A DNA stretch of 64,000 nt from Salminus brasiliensis (Eukaryota; Chordata; Actinopteri; Characiformes; Bryconidae). Shown piece by piece: positions 50,001 to 62,700 of the stretch (within the stretch, counting starts at the first letter, position 1; every line of letters starts with the position of its first letter). The notes under the pieces were generated by a model that was given only the letters and a program-made list of their open reading frames with translations, was not told the origin of the DNA and did not search any database. The translations under genes were made by a program, and so were the position numbers. The stretch lies in assembly GCF_030463535.1 (NCBI RefSeq), contig NC_132881.1, positions 43,789,271-43,853,270 of the forward strand, given 5' to 3'.

Positions 50001-53000
50001 ATTCCCAAACCAACTAGAGGAGTATCAGTGACTCTGTGACACATCAGCAAAGCAGATCATTTAGCCATGTCATTTGGAGGCTGGAAGACCTTCTTCCATG
50101 CTGAGAACTGTCAAAAACGTCAAATCTGACTCCTTAAAGCTTTTCTGAGGATACTGAGCTGATGTTTTGGGCTCCTTTACAGCTGGAAATAATGTGTAAA
50201 TGTTCCATTGAGGATGAGAGGTGGACGCAAAAGCAGGATAATGTTTATTAATGTTAAGACAAAGTGAACTAAATACTAAACTATGAAAATAATCAAGTAA
50301 CATAAACTCCAGGAGTAACAAAGAAATATAAGCAGGCATGAGGAGAGTAAAGGTCCAAATGCACAGGAAGTATGGATGAGAGCAACATATCGGGGTACTT
50401 TGCCCTTGTGTAATGCCCCGCCCCTCTAATTTTACTATTAAATTACTAATTAAATTTCCATGCCTTTCACAATTTAGTTGCATATAATAAGGATTCCACG
50501 CTGATCTATAGCTGTAAGGGCCGGCCAGGCGAACAATTATATCAGTCATAGCGGCACAACAATTAAACATCGATAAGTTGACCTGTGATTAAGTGTTTGC
50601 AACAGAAGTACATGTATTAACTGGTCCCTCTGTGTACCTTTAGAGATGACCACTTTGCGGATGGCCTGAGGCCACAGATCTCTCCCTTTGCTGTCTTTTG
50701 AGGAAGTGAGGAAAATTGTGGGTTTGTTTTATTTTCAGATGAACAAAATGCCACGCAGAAGCTTTTAGACATGGTGACACTATTATTTCCAACTATAATA
50801 GTTGGACTAGGACTATGACTGGGTTTGATTTTTCCCGAAAGAGAGTGTCATCGTTATGCTAGGGGTAGTGAATCATTGCCACTCTTTGGCATCCACTGTC
50901 TGTTCTTTTGCTGAGTTTTCTCCTCTTAAATATTTTATGCTAGCATAGGGAAGTGACTTGTGGTTGCTCTCATCCATAATAACACAAAGGCTAACAAGGC
51001 ATACCTGACGATGGTTAACAAGAGGCAGGGCTATCATAGAGAGTACCTGGGAGACAAACAGCAAGGCGGGGCAACGACTGAGACTAGGAACAACCACAAA
51101 CAGATCCATGTGTTAAGGAGCATAAGGTAATCAAGACAAGAGAAAGAAGACTGGAGAAAGATGCAGAGACAGAGCAGAAAGGGGACAAAACAAGACAAAA
51201 GCTTGACAGGATTAAACAGGGCTGTAAGTGGGTGTGTCTAGGTTAATTGACCCCAATTATCAACTACATTTTAGGTTGATTGGTTGATTAAGTGCCTATG
51301 GGGTAATCATTTTTTTGATACATGGACATTTGGACATATTTTTTTTCAGTTATTAAAATGTAAAATATAACATTTAAAGTATATTGCCTTATATATTAAC
51401 TTTTATTTATTAAGTATATTAAATTAGTTATTTTTCAATACTATCTTAATTTAGTTTGAAAGTCTTATGCAAAAAAATTATAAATTACAACAGTGTGCTC
51501 AGTGTATTTAGCCATGGCTACTTTATAGCACAGATTACTGGTTGTCATTAATTTCTTATATTTCTTATATTTCTTCATATACTCTGCATTATTTTCCATT
51601 CCCCTATGCCTTCAAACCATTTGTGGTGGTAAAGCTGTTGAGATAGTTTCAGTCTATTGTTCCTTTTACATAAACTAATCATTTAAAGTCACAGGGTTAA
51701 AAAGTTCTTCTGATACCTTAGAAACTCAGTGTCTCCAACTGCTGCTCGGATGTCCTCCAGTAGCTCTCTGCTAGCAGCAGTGGCAACCTTCGCTGCATCC
51801 TCATGTTTATCACCATGGTTAGAGCTTTCAGTGTCCTTATTGATGCCGCCTTTGGGCTCTATATAACTTGAGAAATCAAAATATCCTCCATGGCTGCACT
51901 TTCCTTCCAAGGAAATCAAAGAATATATGTTAGGCCTATTTCATCAGTGACCAATTACACCTGCCTTGTGTGTGTGGGAAGCTATTCGGTGCATTACCTT
52001 TTGGTTTGGTGAATGTCAGGGAAAAGTATCCTGAGGTCAGCTTCTTCTGTGTCATGATTTCCTCCAAGAGGTTTCCTGAGCAGTCGTTTCCTTTACAGCT
52101 CCTGCATGTTGGTGTTGAAGGATCTGTTTAATAAAATGAGATTTTTCATTTTCACATTCTGTGAACAGCATGGAGTACTCTGTATACTGGGAAACCACCC
52201 CAACCTTCCCATATTCATCATAATCATTGATTATATATATATATAAATAAACAATACATAGTGTAAATTAACCCCTTAAAACACATATGGGCACCATATG
52301 CCAGGCTAAAAGTGTTATTACTAACTTCTATTACCAGAGAACAGCCCCACCAGTTTGTACAGAAGCCCCTGCAGTTACTGGGTAATTTACAATGCCATAG
52401 CTAGTCACAGTAAAAGATATTTTGGCCAGGCATGCCCAAGCTTTTGCATGCCACTGCACAACAATTCTCGTACTTATCTGCCAGATTCCAGCTGAGTTGG
52501 TGTGAAATGGCCCGGAAAACTCTAATTTTTGTTATTGGGAAGTATGTGGTTCCCTACCAATCTCTAACATAGCACACCCATATACCCACACCTTAGCAAC
52601 GGACTTGTGTTTTACCAGCAATGTTGTCAAGCGGGCTGCTTGGCTTGATCAGGTTGGAGTACGGTCTTCTGTTTCCCATTTCTATCCAGTTACTATGACT
52701 GTAGAAATCCTTCAAGAGAGACACGTAACAGTATTACAAACAATGTAGAACCATGGTATTTTATAAAGTTACACCCAGCTCTCAAAACTGAGCTCACTTT
52801 TAGACAAACTCTTCACACTGTTCTCTTTATAAACATGCAGCTCAGCACAGACACAGTCTGCCTCACCTCAAAATTAGCTAATTCTACCAGAACCGAAAAG
52901 TTCTCCATCAAACCATTAGACAATTTCCTCATCTCAGCGCTCAAGACCTTTTTTACCGTAATCACTGCTTAAATGAGTAAATATTACTCAGTACTGAGTT

Positions 53001-54634
53001 CACTTCTTCCAAAGCTCTTAATATAGTTCTCTTTACTATGTATTTCAGCACAGCAGTTAACCTCACATCCCCAGATGCCCCCAAATCTCCAAAACTCCTT
53101 CTGTCATTATCAACACTTTATCATTCAGAGCACAATGAGCAAGAGCTGTATTTTAATGCAGGTCATTTTAATGTTACTATAATTTAAATGTTAAAGAAGA
53201 TATCTATCCCCATCCACATATCACTTATAATTCCACACCTAAAACAATTATTTTGCCCTGCTTGATTCATCTCTGAAATCCGTTGTCAGCTGGTGTTTCC
53301 AGACATCTGCTCTATCCAATTTGCAAGGCCAATTACCCAGTTCCTTATAAAGTGATCATTTAACACTAGTAGGGTAAATGGCATATCTCTAGACAGCTGG
53401 AGCACTTGGAGGAAAGCCCTGATACAACAGCTAACAGATGCTCTTCTGACCAACAACTACACTAGGTAGGGAGAACCCAGCTCCTGAGAGAGCAAGGCCA
53501 ATTCTACCCTCTCCAGCTGCTGATGGCAAACCAGCGTTCATCGGACCACAGTGGCAGTGCCTTGGTCCACAGGATCACTCTGGGCCCTGTACACGGCATG
53601 GCCTGTATGCAGCAAATTTACCAGTGTTAAATCAACACGGTTAGTGTGACACTCCCATGTTAATTTAACACTAACAGTGTTGATTGAACACTGGCAAAGT
53701 TGCTGTGTACGATGAAGATGAAGGTTCATTGAATTCATTTCGTGTTAAAGCAATGAAAAAGATCACAGTTCAGTCCTCATAGACTGCTGTTTTGAGAAGC
53801 ATAGGAAGGTGAACTCAGTATTGAGAGAATCATGTGACCAACTGTGAAAAAAGCTTGAAGAAATGACCTAAAAATGAAAGTGTGAAGGAAACAAATGCTT
53901 GCATTAGCAGTTATGTCTGAAACGTGCTTCCCCAAACAGCAGTCAGCATTTACATGAAATGTGTAGTGTTCTGTTTTCAGTGCAGCCATGAATGAGCAAT
54001 GATTGCCAGCACTACAGCTTTACTAGTTTTATGCTGGCATACCTGTAAAGCGTGCAGGACTTCACCAAGCTTCTCCCTGGCAGCTTCATAGCTCTGCTGC
54101 TTGATACTGTTCTTGGCAATCCTCACTCCTGTGGTGATAAGATCTCGTCCACTGAAAAAGGCCTCATCAGTAAAGTGGTTTTCTGGTTTAAAGAAATGTC
54201 GAAAGTCCACCCAAGCATTACTTCCAACAATCTTGTTGATGCTCTTTTGGAAACCTTTGGCTGAATCAGGTGAGGAGCAAGCGGCTGTCAGAGACTCCAC
54301 TGTAAGTTTGCTCGGCTGCAGAGAGGAAAGACACAAACATAATAAAATAAAAGACTTTTAGTACTGAAGTAAGTTGATCTACCAGCAGAGAGAAGCTGAC
54401 AGTGAGGTTCGGTGTCTTCTGCTTTCTCACCAGCACAAAATCTCTGCCTTCACGGAGCGCTTGGGCTCTGCAGACCTCAGCTGTTGTCTCTAAAATTGCA
54501 TCATGAGTTATGATTTTGTGAGTCTTAGATGAAGAGAACCCAAAGGATCGTGGCAAAAAGGCCAGAGTTTGACGATGGATGAGGAAGACCAGGAAAAAGA
54601 GGCTAGATGTTCTTATCAGCAGACCTGCAGTCAT
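43191..54634 (-). CDS. vwa7: von Willebrand factor A domain-containing protein 7-like, copy B (intact)
   Basis: Fifteen coding exons with consistent phases: 54431-54634, 54043-54315, 52616-52709, 51998-52123, 51717-51903, 49603-49772, 48742-48854, 48433-48549, 48149-48349, 47877-48009, 46881-47033, 45954-46046, 45603-45871, 45089-45385 and 43191-43577 (stop included). They total 2817 nt, 938 residues, near the roughly 890 of human VWA7. Residues 1-25 look like a signal peptide. Residues 40-190 hold the conserved N-terminal region (KIITHDAI, LQDFYSHSNWIE). The VWA domain spans about 296-440, with DTTGSM at 310-315 and FTDA near 404-407. Exon 9 has five arginines in a row. Exons 10-15 are beta-rich with several N-glycosylation motifs, and the C-terminus is hydrophobic (FFWLTVGTILLLQL) with no tail, suggesting a GPI signal. 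Cellular role of VWA7 is poorly known; I infer a secreted or surface protein. Confidence 0.92.
43963..44147 (-). mobile_element. (TTTA)n plus SINE in copy B intron 14
   Basis: A TTTA tract (43963-44004) is joined to the body and head of the SINE seen at 18568: GCGACTTACAAGGTTACTC and GGGAATCGAACCCCAGTCTC. The rest of this 1.5-kb intron (44150-45088) is AT-rich; part of it (44850-45060) is shared with copy C at 60915-61150. Confidence 0.7.
46305..46730. mobile_element. DNA-transposon-like repeat in copy B intron 11
   Basis: The block starts TTTACAGCTCCAGAAAGAAT and includes GGACATTTCCCAAATTCCAA and CTGCCAATAACAGCTCTCAC, which I recognise as a frequent fish repeat of probable DNA-transposon origin. 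It has no coding content. Copy C lacks it in the same intron. Confidence 0.5.
47612..47815 (+). mobile_element. tRNA-derived SINE in copy B intron 10
   Basis: A box TTGTGGCTTAGTGGTTAGAG, a degenerate B box GGGTTTGACACC and the body TGCACCCCGGGTGCTGCAGT are present. It ends shortly before exon 10 (47877) and is absent from copy A. Confidence 0.75.
49150..49556 (+). mobile_element. LINE 3' fragment in copy B intron 6
   Basis: The plus-strand frame reads VLDGNGRKPIRTKSHSSFKY, then FPWVSEQPSPTLAVFKPRLK to a stop at about 49390. The untranslated end GAGTCGCTCTGGATAAGAGC follows. This is the opposite orientation to the four other copies in the window. The matching intron of copy A carries a Tc1-like element instead. 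Confidence 0.75.
49780..51700. other. vwa7: copy B intron 5, no gene seen
   Basis: This intron is 1.9 kb against 0.56 kb in copy A. The stretch 50200-51250 has a repeat-like beginning (GATGAGAGGTGGACGCAAAA) and no splice-bounded coding exon. I could not assign it to a known element. Confidence 0.4.
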
Positions 54635-54665
54635 CGTTATTGGATCTATGGGAAGAGAAGAACTG

Positions 54666-54669
<4 letters not shown>

Positions 54670-54738
<69 letters not shown>
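54670..54738. repeat. (TA)n microsatellite in copy B leader intron
   Basis: About 34 uninterrupted TA units lie in the short intron between the non-coding first exon and the ATG exon of copy B. The same place in copy A has only about eight units (31356-31372). Confidence 0.93.
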
Positions 54739-54743
<5 letters not shown>

Positions 54744-54876
54744 CATTAAATAATGATAAAGTACATCATGATGTATTAATACTGGCTACTCAGCATTTTA
54801 TAATATACTTTAATGACATATTAATATAATAAATGACTGGAACAGCAGGTGCTGTTTACTGATGTGGAAGTCATAC

Positions 54877-54932
54877 CTTGAAGCTTTTGTCTTCAGATTA
54901 CTGCTGTGAAATGATTCGAGGGAAATCCTAAC
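54877..54932 (-). promoter_or_regulatory. vwa7: copy B non-coding first exon and promoter region
   Basis: A minus-strand TATA-like CATATATATATAAGG is at 54959-54972, followed by GCACAAGG shared with copy A. The non-coding exon ends at 54877 with the donor GTATGA, and the acceptor CCCATAG precedes the 11-nt leader at 54635-54645. Conservation between two copies supports function; the start site is inferred. Confidence 0.62.
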
Positions 54933-55499
54933 CCGTTCATCCCTTTTCCTTGTGCAGCCTTATATATATATGAAGAACAGGAGTGGCTGATATGATGATG
55001 ACAGCCAAACCATGAATCAGTCTATTGGTCCAAGCAAGATGCAGATTTAGTCTGAAAAGTGGGAGTGGCCAGGGGTGGCAGAAGTACACTAGTTACTCCA
55101 TATTTTTCACTTTGTGGGACCAGTATTGGCTAATGTTATATGGTAATAACAATATATATGGTAATATATGGCATTATCAGCTCTGATATCCCAAACATGT
55201 GATTAACACTAATAGCCTGCTTCTGTCTTTTCATCCAGGCTTAGCAAACATACTTATTTTGCTAAGTTTTAGCATTTCTTAGTTTTTTTGTTTACCTATG
55301 TAAAAAATAAATTTGCTAAATAAATTGTTACCTATCTGAAATCAGAAAGTGTGTCAGAGCTGTGTATCATATTGACCAGGTTTCAAACTGGCACAAAAAT
55401 AATAGTGAGTAATAATAATAGGTGCCTTAATAGAAGTTGACTGGTTATGAACATTAAAAGTTAAATGCTAAAATGTTAGAGGGACAAGTCTATTCATAA

Positions 55500-55775
55500 A
55501 TATACCCAACTATCATGTCCATGTGGAGCCTGTATGAGTAGACACATATGGATGCCCACTAGGGTCAGTGATGGGACCAGGAAGGGTTAATACTGGTACA
55601 TACAACTATCTGGGTTGTACACTGCATATGAGGCCTAGATGGAATAGGACCCATATAAGACTAAAGAAGCCTATGTATAGTATATACAAACCCACTCAGA
55701 GCTCATGCCCACCTGGAGCCCACCTATTCCATGTTCCACCCATGTGAGCCCCACATATGCATGTTGGCTGGGTTT
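55500..55775 (+). repeat. dispersed ATGTGGGGCC-type repeat, copy 1
   Basis: It shares GGGTTGTACACTGCA, GAGGCCTAGATGG and CATGTTCCACCCATGTGAGC with 63360-63665. A reverse-oriented relative is at 60340-60530. The family is not identified. Confidence 0.6.
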
Positions 55776-57339
55776 GGAGTAGAATTAAAAGGAAGTAAGT
55801 GACAGATATTCTCAAGTTCTCACGGAATGATTTTTTCTGAAAAGTTATTGCATAACTGAGATGGTATTTTACACGGGAAAACGTGGGTGCTGAACATTGG
55901 CTAATAAATAGCAGTCAACAGCTTGTGTTGTCATCTCTGCAGAATCCCAGGTGTCAAACTTTCAGAATTACTTTTGATAATGCCTTCGAATCATTTCATG
56001 AGTAAAGTTTCATGTGAGGGTCTGATCAGCCTTGATCTGTCGCTTTCCCAGTTATGCAATGTGATTAAACTGAGTTGAATTTTGAGATTTGGGGGATTTT
56101 GAGATTTGAGGTCTATATATTATTTAAGTTAATTTAATTGACCTGGAAAGGTTTTGTGAAGTTCAGGGGTATGTCACCGACATGTTATTGCGTTCATTTA
56201 TTTATTTATTCTTGTTATTTTGAACATATATTGTAGCTATGTATATTGTGATCAACCTGGCATCACACCTGAAATGAAACCATGCTGCTAAAAGGCCGCA
56301 TCGGCTGAAATGTAAGCTGAGCTAAGGTCCATTTGCATCGATGTGCATTTGATAAGAAGTCTGATAAACTTGCCCGAAAACTCAACTGTTTATTGTAAGC
56401 ACACGTCTAAATGAACATTTGCGTTACTTAAAGCACAGAGTGACAAGATGCTAGCTAGAATATTTGCTAGCTAAAGCTAGCTATCCGACAAACTGAATGA
56501 ACTATTAGCTAGTATAAGGAAAGAAGGAAAAAAGTGTTTAGTGATTACAATAAGAAATCCATCACTATAATGAACACTTTTTTTTACTCTTGTACCTAAA
56601 AAGTCAGTATCCAGACAATACCAGGATGCCTGGAATGTCTCCACCCACCAGGGATGCAATTGTCGTTTTGGTCAAGTTTTGGGGTCTATGGTATTTTTAG
56701 GTGTTTCAGGTTTGATACCAGGTAGATTGTGCTAAAACTTGGATTAATTGTGAACTTGATTTTGCAGCAGTTCATTTAGGTCATATAACCTGTAACAACT
56801 GGGCCTGTGATTAGCATTACACCTGTAGCCAGCTCACACTGCCTACCTTAATGTCTTGCTTTCTCGGCTGTCTCAGCTGTCTCAGACAGTACCTTAAAAG
56901 GCAGTATTGTGATAAAGGTACCTACAACCAAATTGTATTTAAGACTCATTTTGATGGCAGCAATATGTCCTGTAATTACCAGGATAACAACAACTACTGT
57001 CAGCTGGTAGCGTAACTAAATAAAAATGACATTAAAAATGCTTAGACTGTCTGAATGGTTTAAAGACTGTCTAAAGGGTGGTTCCTCTACCTCTTTTGCC
57101 ACTTCCTTGCTTGTTAAATCCTGGCTTCTGCGACTTCTTACCAGCCTTCATTTTTTTATTGACATGCCTTTACTTGGCCAATTCCTCATTTATTATGCAT
57201 ATTTTATTAACAAACAAACAAAAAAACCCAACAAACCTGCACTTAGGTCCCCCTCGTCCCATCCCGTTACAGGTATACCTCGAATATACCACTACTCAAA
57301 CCTACTGCACTCTACCATTAACAGGCAGCTGTAACTCTG

Positions 57340-57545
57340 GACTACATATTCATTACAGTTTACTGATTAGTATAGAGACCTGGTTTACACATGAAATCAC
57401 AGCCCTGCCTTCTGTCTTGTGTTTTGTCTATTGCCCTGGCACTGCTGTCCCACATCCTTGTCTATTACTGCATGGGAAAGCCTGGCATAGTAGTGTTTCG
57501 CTGTACTGTACAACCCTGTATTAGTGTAATGACAAAGTTCAGTTG
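57340..57545 (+). mobile_element. retroposon-like 3' tail
   Basis: It ends GTTTCGCTGTACTGTACAAC and TAATGACAAAGTTCAGTTGA, resembling the insert inside the solo LTR at 39090-39155 (GTTTCACTGTGTACTCTGTA, TGACAATAAA). It is probably a truncated non-LTR element end. Confidence 0.4.
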
Positions 57546-58059
57546 ATTTCATTGCTGCCTGTGCAAACTGTGCAACATGCTACTGTTATTCAAAGTAAAT
57601 CAACAGATTTCCAGTTCCTGAGTGTGTATGTGTGTGTATGGTTCCAAGCAGGACCAGGACTGTGGCTATTAGGACTGTTAACTAACCCCCTCCAGCTTTT
57701 CACTGAACGTAATCACTAATAAATAAATCACACAATTATCAATAATTGAATAACTCCTCCTGATTATGCTGCACATCCATTTAGCTTTTACTATCTTCTA
57801 GTTTTGTGTAGGCAGACAGTTATCGCAGCATTTCACTGCTAGCTGTACTGTGTATAACTAACTATGCATGCGACAAGTAAAACATCAACTGGTTCGGCCT
57901 GTATTTTGAGCAACCACAGACTGCTTTGATGATTCATTGATGATGTCTTCTGTGATTATTGGTTATTGCATTGTGTAGCATTGAGATTTACTTTTTTTTA
58001 AGCAATAAATCTTGCATTTCTAATGAAACAGAAGTTCTCTTGCACAATATAAGGCCTTC

Positions 58060-58530
58060 AGTGAGGGGAAAAGCAACAGAACACACCACTACCTGCCAGG
58101 GAGCTACCACACCATGTGGGAGACCAGGGTTCAATTCTTGGTCCGGGTGACTGTTCTGCACTACATCAATAAAGGTAAAGGTGCACGTATTTGTCACTGT
58201 ACTATGTACAGTGAAATGTGCCCTCCGCATTTAACCCATCTGTGGTAGTGAACACACACACACTAGTGAACTCCAGCCCACTCCAGCACCCGGGGAGCAC
58301 AGAGGGTAAAGGGCCTCAAGGGCCCAACAGTGGCTGCTTGCCAAGCCCGGGAATCGAACCCACAACCCTGTTAAGATAAGATAGTCCTTTATTAGTCCCG
58401 CAGTGGGGAAATTCACAATGATGTCAATAGCCCGGCGCTCTAACCACTGCTGAGCCACCTCTGCCCCAATAACAGTCCCATAAGAGTCCTTGCGCAAGAC
58501 TCCTAACACTATATTGGCCCTCCTCTGTAA
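58060..58530 (+). mobile_element. SINE split by another SINE
   Basis: The head GAGACCAGGGTTCAATTCTT and CTGTTCTGCACTACATCAAT (58110-58169) breaks off at 58167 and continues after 58465 with CATAAGAGTCCTTGCGCAAG and ATTGGCCCTCCTCTGTAATA. The latter is the body seen in the SINEs at 7770 and 18568. Confidence 0.65.
58167..58465 (-). mobile_element. SINE nested in SINE, itself interrupted
   Basis: On the minus strand the head AGAGGTGGCTCAGCAGTGGT is followed by a B-box region GGGTTCGATTCCCGGGC and the family body and tail. Short CAATAA motifs border it on both sides, a possible target duplication. A foreign block at about 58372-58425 (AGATAGTCCTTTATTAGTCC, GTGGGGAAATTCACA) lies between box A and box B. 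Confidence 0.7.
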
Positions 58531-59785
58531 TACGAGTAACCTTGTAAGTATTCTAATATATGTGTTCAGTTGGAAGGGGTTAGGGTTTCTTACCCTAAAT
58601 AAACAACTGTTCACTGGTGTTTTTGATAAAAAGATTCACCATATGAGGAGACATCTGACATTTAAGGGGTCATCATTCCTGACTTTTGCATTAGGCAAAA
58701 AAAGTCTGCTTCTGGTCAATGGCTGTCTTCACTATAAGCATGTCTCTGGGGGATAAGCATTGCTTCCTGGCCACATTTGACACATTCAGTACTCCCCTCA
58801 CTGCTGGGCACACCGTCATATTTGCATTTGTCACATTGTGTCAAATTCTTCCATCACATTTACATCATACTACCTGCATGCTAAAGCTCACTTTAAAGCG
58901 CAGGGGTGGGCAACTGAGAGTCCAGCACAATTTGGTCACTTCCCTGTTCTGACCCACGGACTAAACCTGGCAGTTAAAAGGTTGAATCAGGTGTGATTTA
59001 GCTGGAAAAACACAAAACTGAGCAGGAGACTCAGTTCATGCAGCTCATCGCCTGTCTCAACAAGATTCTCGTTCGGGCCTTGGGCCTCTGAGCTGCACTG
59101 TGAAATTTCTATGCTGTTCATGTGAGTTCGGATGCTTGTTCCTATGCGTATGGGCTTCCTGTGTTTTTTCTGTTTGGCTGTTTTTTTTTATCTGTGTTCT
59201 GACCTCTGCTTGCTATGACAGTGAGGACTGGACTACCGGAAATAAAGCTGTTCTGGACAAAATGTACATATCAATTATCAGGACGTCCTTAAATGAGATT
59301 TAACTTTTTAATATTGTATTTCTTTTTTATGAGCTTGTGATTTGTCTAGCTGATATGAGAAGTTGGCCCCATTTAAAAAGAAGGTTTTCACTTATGTAAA
59401 TATGTATTTACTATATGCCTTAAAGGATCAGAGTTACAATTCAGCTCATATACCCTATTAAACATGCCCTTACTGCAATAAAGAAACTGCATAGACACCA
59501 CTGCTAGTTAGACATTGATTTATAATAACATATTTAATCAAATATGAGAAGGAGAAAAATAATTTCTTCTACTTTATATTCATATTCTCCTATATTTGGT
59601 TGTAGTGTTTGATCCAAGCCTCCAAATAAAATTATTTGGTTCAATATTCTAGAGTGGTTTCTTATTTTGGTAATATAAAAGATATAAATGTGAAAACATT
59701 AATATAGTAAAAACACCATTACCCTAAGAGACTGTTAAAAAAGTGAAAGTTGTGTGCATTAACGTATTTAAGTGGGATTCAGGGT

Positions 59786-62700
59786 TCAGGTGAGCTGTAA
59801 CAGCAGGATAGTTCCCACAGTTAACCAAAAGAAGACTGTCAGACACCGGCGGCCTTCTGCACCATTAGTACTGGTTTGGACAGTTGGACTGGTGCTTGGT
59901 GAAACTGTAGTGGTCAAAGATCTGGTGCAGGAGCCAACATTGCCCACTGAATCCACCACCACCAGCTCCACCTGTGGGAAACAGCAAGATGCGGTGTAGA
60001 GCGCTACAGTGACGTTCACGCCTCCGTCCAGAACCGTGCTGGTGTTGAGGGAGCCGGTTCCTTGGCGCACCGACACACTTTGGATGCCTGAACCGTTTCT
60101 GTCCGTCATGTTGGCAGAGAGGTCCCACGAGGAGAGGCTGCAGTTTCCTGAGCAGTTAGCATTAACGCTAACTATCTCACACACTGGAGGAGTGATGTCT
60201 GTTACCTGAAAGGTAGAAAGACGAGCTGAGTTGCTACAAACCACAGGACTGTAATGACTTATGACTTCAGTAATTATCAGTTTAGACAGTGATTCAAACT
60301 GGTTTTGCTCTTTTCCTGCTCCCAACTTACTTCAACCAGGCAATTAAGGCCCCTACCCGGCCAACATGCTCATGTGGGGTTCACATGGATGGAATGTGGG
60401 ATAGGTGGGGTCCAGGCGGGCATGGGTTTGTTACTAGGACCAAGTTGGGCCTCCCAAATGGGCCCTATTGTTACAGCCCACCCTAATCTCACACGAGTCC
60501 CCATGTAGGCCCCATGTGCAGTGTACTCTTTCACTACTAAAAATGTTAATTTTACAGTAATGTTTAAACAGTAGATTGAGGTTCTATTTTAAGGAATCTC
60601 AGTAAATGGTGCATGGATTAACTTTTTATGGGGTAAAACCACGGATTACATGCCTTAATTGGCCAGAAAATGGCTTCTGTTTTTTTTTATTTTCATCCAT
60701 TGGAAATAATAGTAATTTAGTCAGCCCCCTTTTAGTCTCTGAAAACTCTTAATATATTATTTAAATTCACAATAAACACTAAATAAATTTAAGGTGTTTT
60801 AATGGGGGGGGGGGGGTACGTTTTCGAGATATCTCTGTCTCTTTCTTTAACTTTTGAAATGAATAAATTTTTTCTGTGGTGTAATTCACTTTTTTTTTTA
60901 AAGACCCATTAAATTTTATTAAGGAATATGACACTATGACTATAATTGGAGGGGTAAATTAAGGTAACAATAAAGGTAGATTAAAGATTCATGTTTTATA
61001 GTTTTTAGGCCCTGAGGACTGATTTGAGAATCCCCTTGTAGTGACAGTAAAGCTGTTTACTGACTTGCTCGTTTTTAAACCTGATGTGTTATTAAAAATC
61101 ATATTTTTAGATAACTTGGAGCGATCACTGTTGCTTTCACAGTACACTCAAATATTAAAGCAGAAGTAGACAGATAGATAGATTACCGGAGCGGCCACAG
61201 AAAGCCTCAGCACTGCGTAGTTGGAGTCCGTTCCTCCAGGAGCTTCAGCTTCAATAGTCACAGTGACATCAGTTCCTGAGGGGGTGTTTCCAGGAGCAGC
61301 CAGAGTTACTGTACCATTCGCACTGCCCCCAGTCTCGAGAGTCAGGGTTGAGGGAGCATCAGTCATTAGGAAACTGCGGTCGTTACTGACTCTGATATTA
61401 AAGACTCCTCCAGAGCCGTTGGTCGCCACAGTGAAGGGCAGAGTTAATGTTCTTCCTGGTTCCAGGGTTTCATCAGCTTGAGCCTGAGGGTGAAGACCAT
61501 GACAGATGACTGTTGGGTTGTTATGTTGGATTTTAGGTTTCCTCAAAACTAGCCATTTTAAAACTATTCATTCATGGCTCATATGGTGAAGAATTGTCTC
61601 CTGATTGCACTACCTGCTGAACATAAGTGGTAATTATCAGAAGCTCAGCTGGTGATTGGTGGAGTGTTTTGACTCCTCATAGACTCGTGTTGAGTCAAGA
61701 ACTTCATTTCTTTGGGTTCAACACCGATTCTAATTCTACTGAACTCTTCTGAACTTGACTAGATTAACATTCAGTAAACTCACAGTGACTGACACGCTTG
61801 ATGCTCTGAGTTGAGTTGAAAACTGTCTTTGAAAAAGGCCGCCTGAAGCTCTAGAGGATCTGCTCTGTCCAACCACACGAACAAGGAACTCTCCTGCTGG
61901 GACACTTTTAATGGTTGCCAGGTACAGGCCAATAGCAGCCTCCTCCAATGTCCCATTAAATGATTTGGAACTTGATGCCTCAACCAGAGCTACCTCTGTT
62001 GGCCTCACAGTCTCCCCACCGAGCATGGAAATTAACAATGTGACATTACTGTCTGAAAGAAGGACAAAGGATTTAAAAAAATGAATATACAGGACAGCAA
62101 TTTACTCGCTACCAAAAAATGATCAGTAGCAGATGAATGTTTGCTTACTAGCTGTCGGCCTGCTGTTCAACACTGTGTAACTCGGATGAGGCCCATCAGC
62201 AAGTTCTACAAAGTCGAACAGGAAGTCAACCCAGCTTTGACCTGGACAGTGGGTAATGAAAGCATTGTATGTTCAGTTAGATTAGATTTTTGTTATTGTG
62301 AACAACAAATCAGAAAAATTAAGTACAAGTAACAAAAATTTAGCTAAAATAAAAACACATTTTAAATCATGAATGAAATAAGACAAACATGCATCTTGAA
62401 ACTATATGAAATTATAGCATGGTGTAGAACTTCCCAGTCAAAACCAGTATGTTAAAACCTTAAATGCTCGATAATGGATAATGTTTTGAAGAAAAGTAAA
62501 ATCTTGGGTAGTTTCCCCAAATCATCTCAGCACACAGATGATTCGCAAATGGTAAAATAAATAAAAACTAAAACTCTAATAGAAAAACTTTCTTATAGAA
62601 ACCATATCTACATTGATTTAGCTGAATAATGAGTTTTCGCTGCATGGAAGTGACAAATTGTGAACCTAAAAAATGTGTCCTCTTTCAAATGCAAAACTAT

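Larger units (their letters stand above)
54935..58050. other. copy B / copy C spacer, distal part
   Basis: No gene is seen. It contains an ATGTGGG-type repeat (55500-55775), AT-rich sequence without features (55780-57000) and a retroposon-like tail (57340-57545). Short open frames here have no splice or family support. Confidence 0.5.

Noticed and set aside
50070-50570. 166-codon minus-strand frame in copy B intron 5
   Set aside because: No family similarity recognised, low-complexity composition and no splice-supported boundaries.
57026-57524. Overlapping plus-strand frames of 102 and 148 codons
   Set aside because: They end in a retroposon-like 3' tail and show no recognisable domain.
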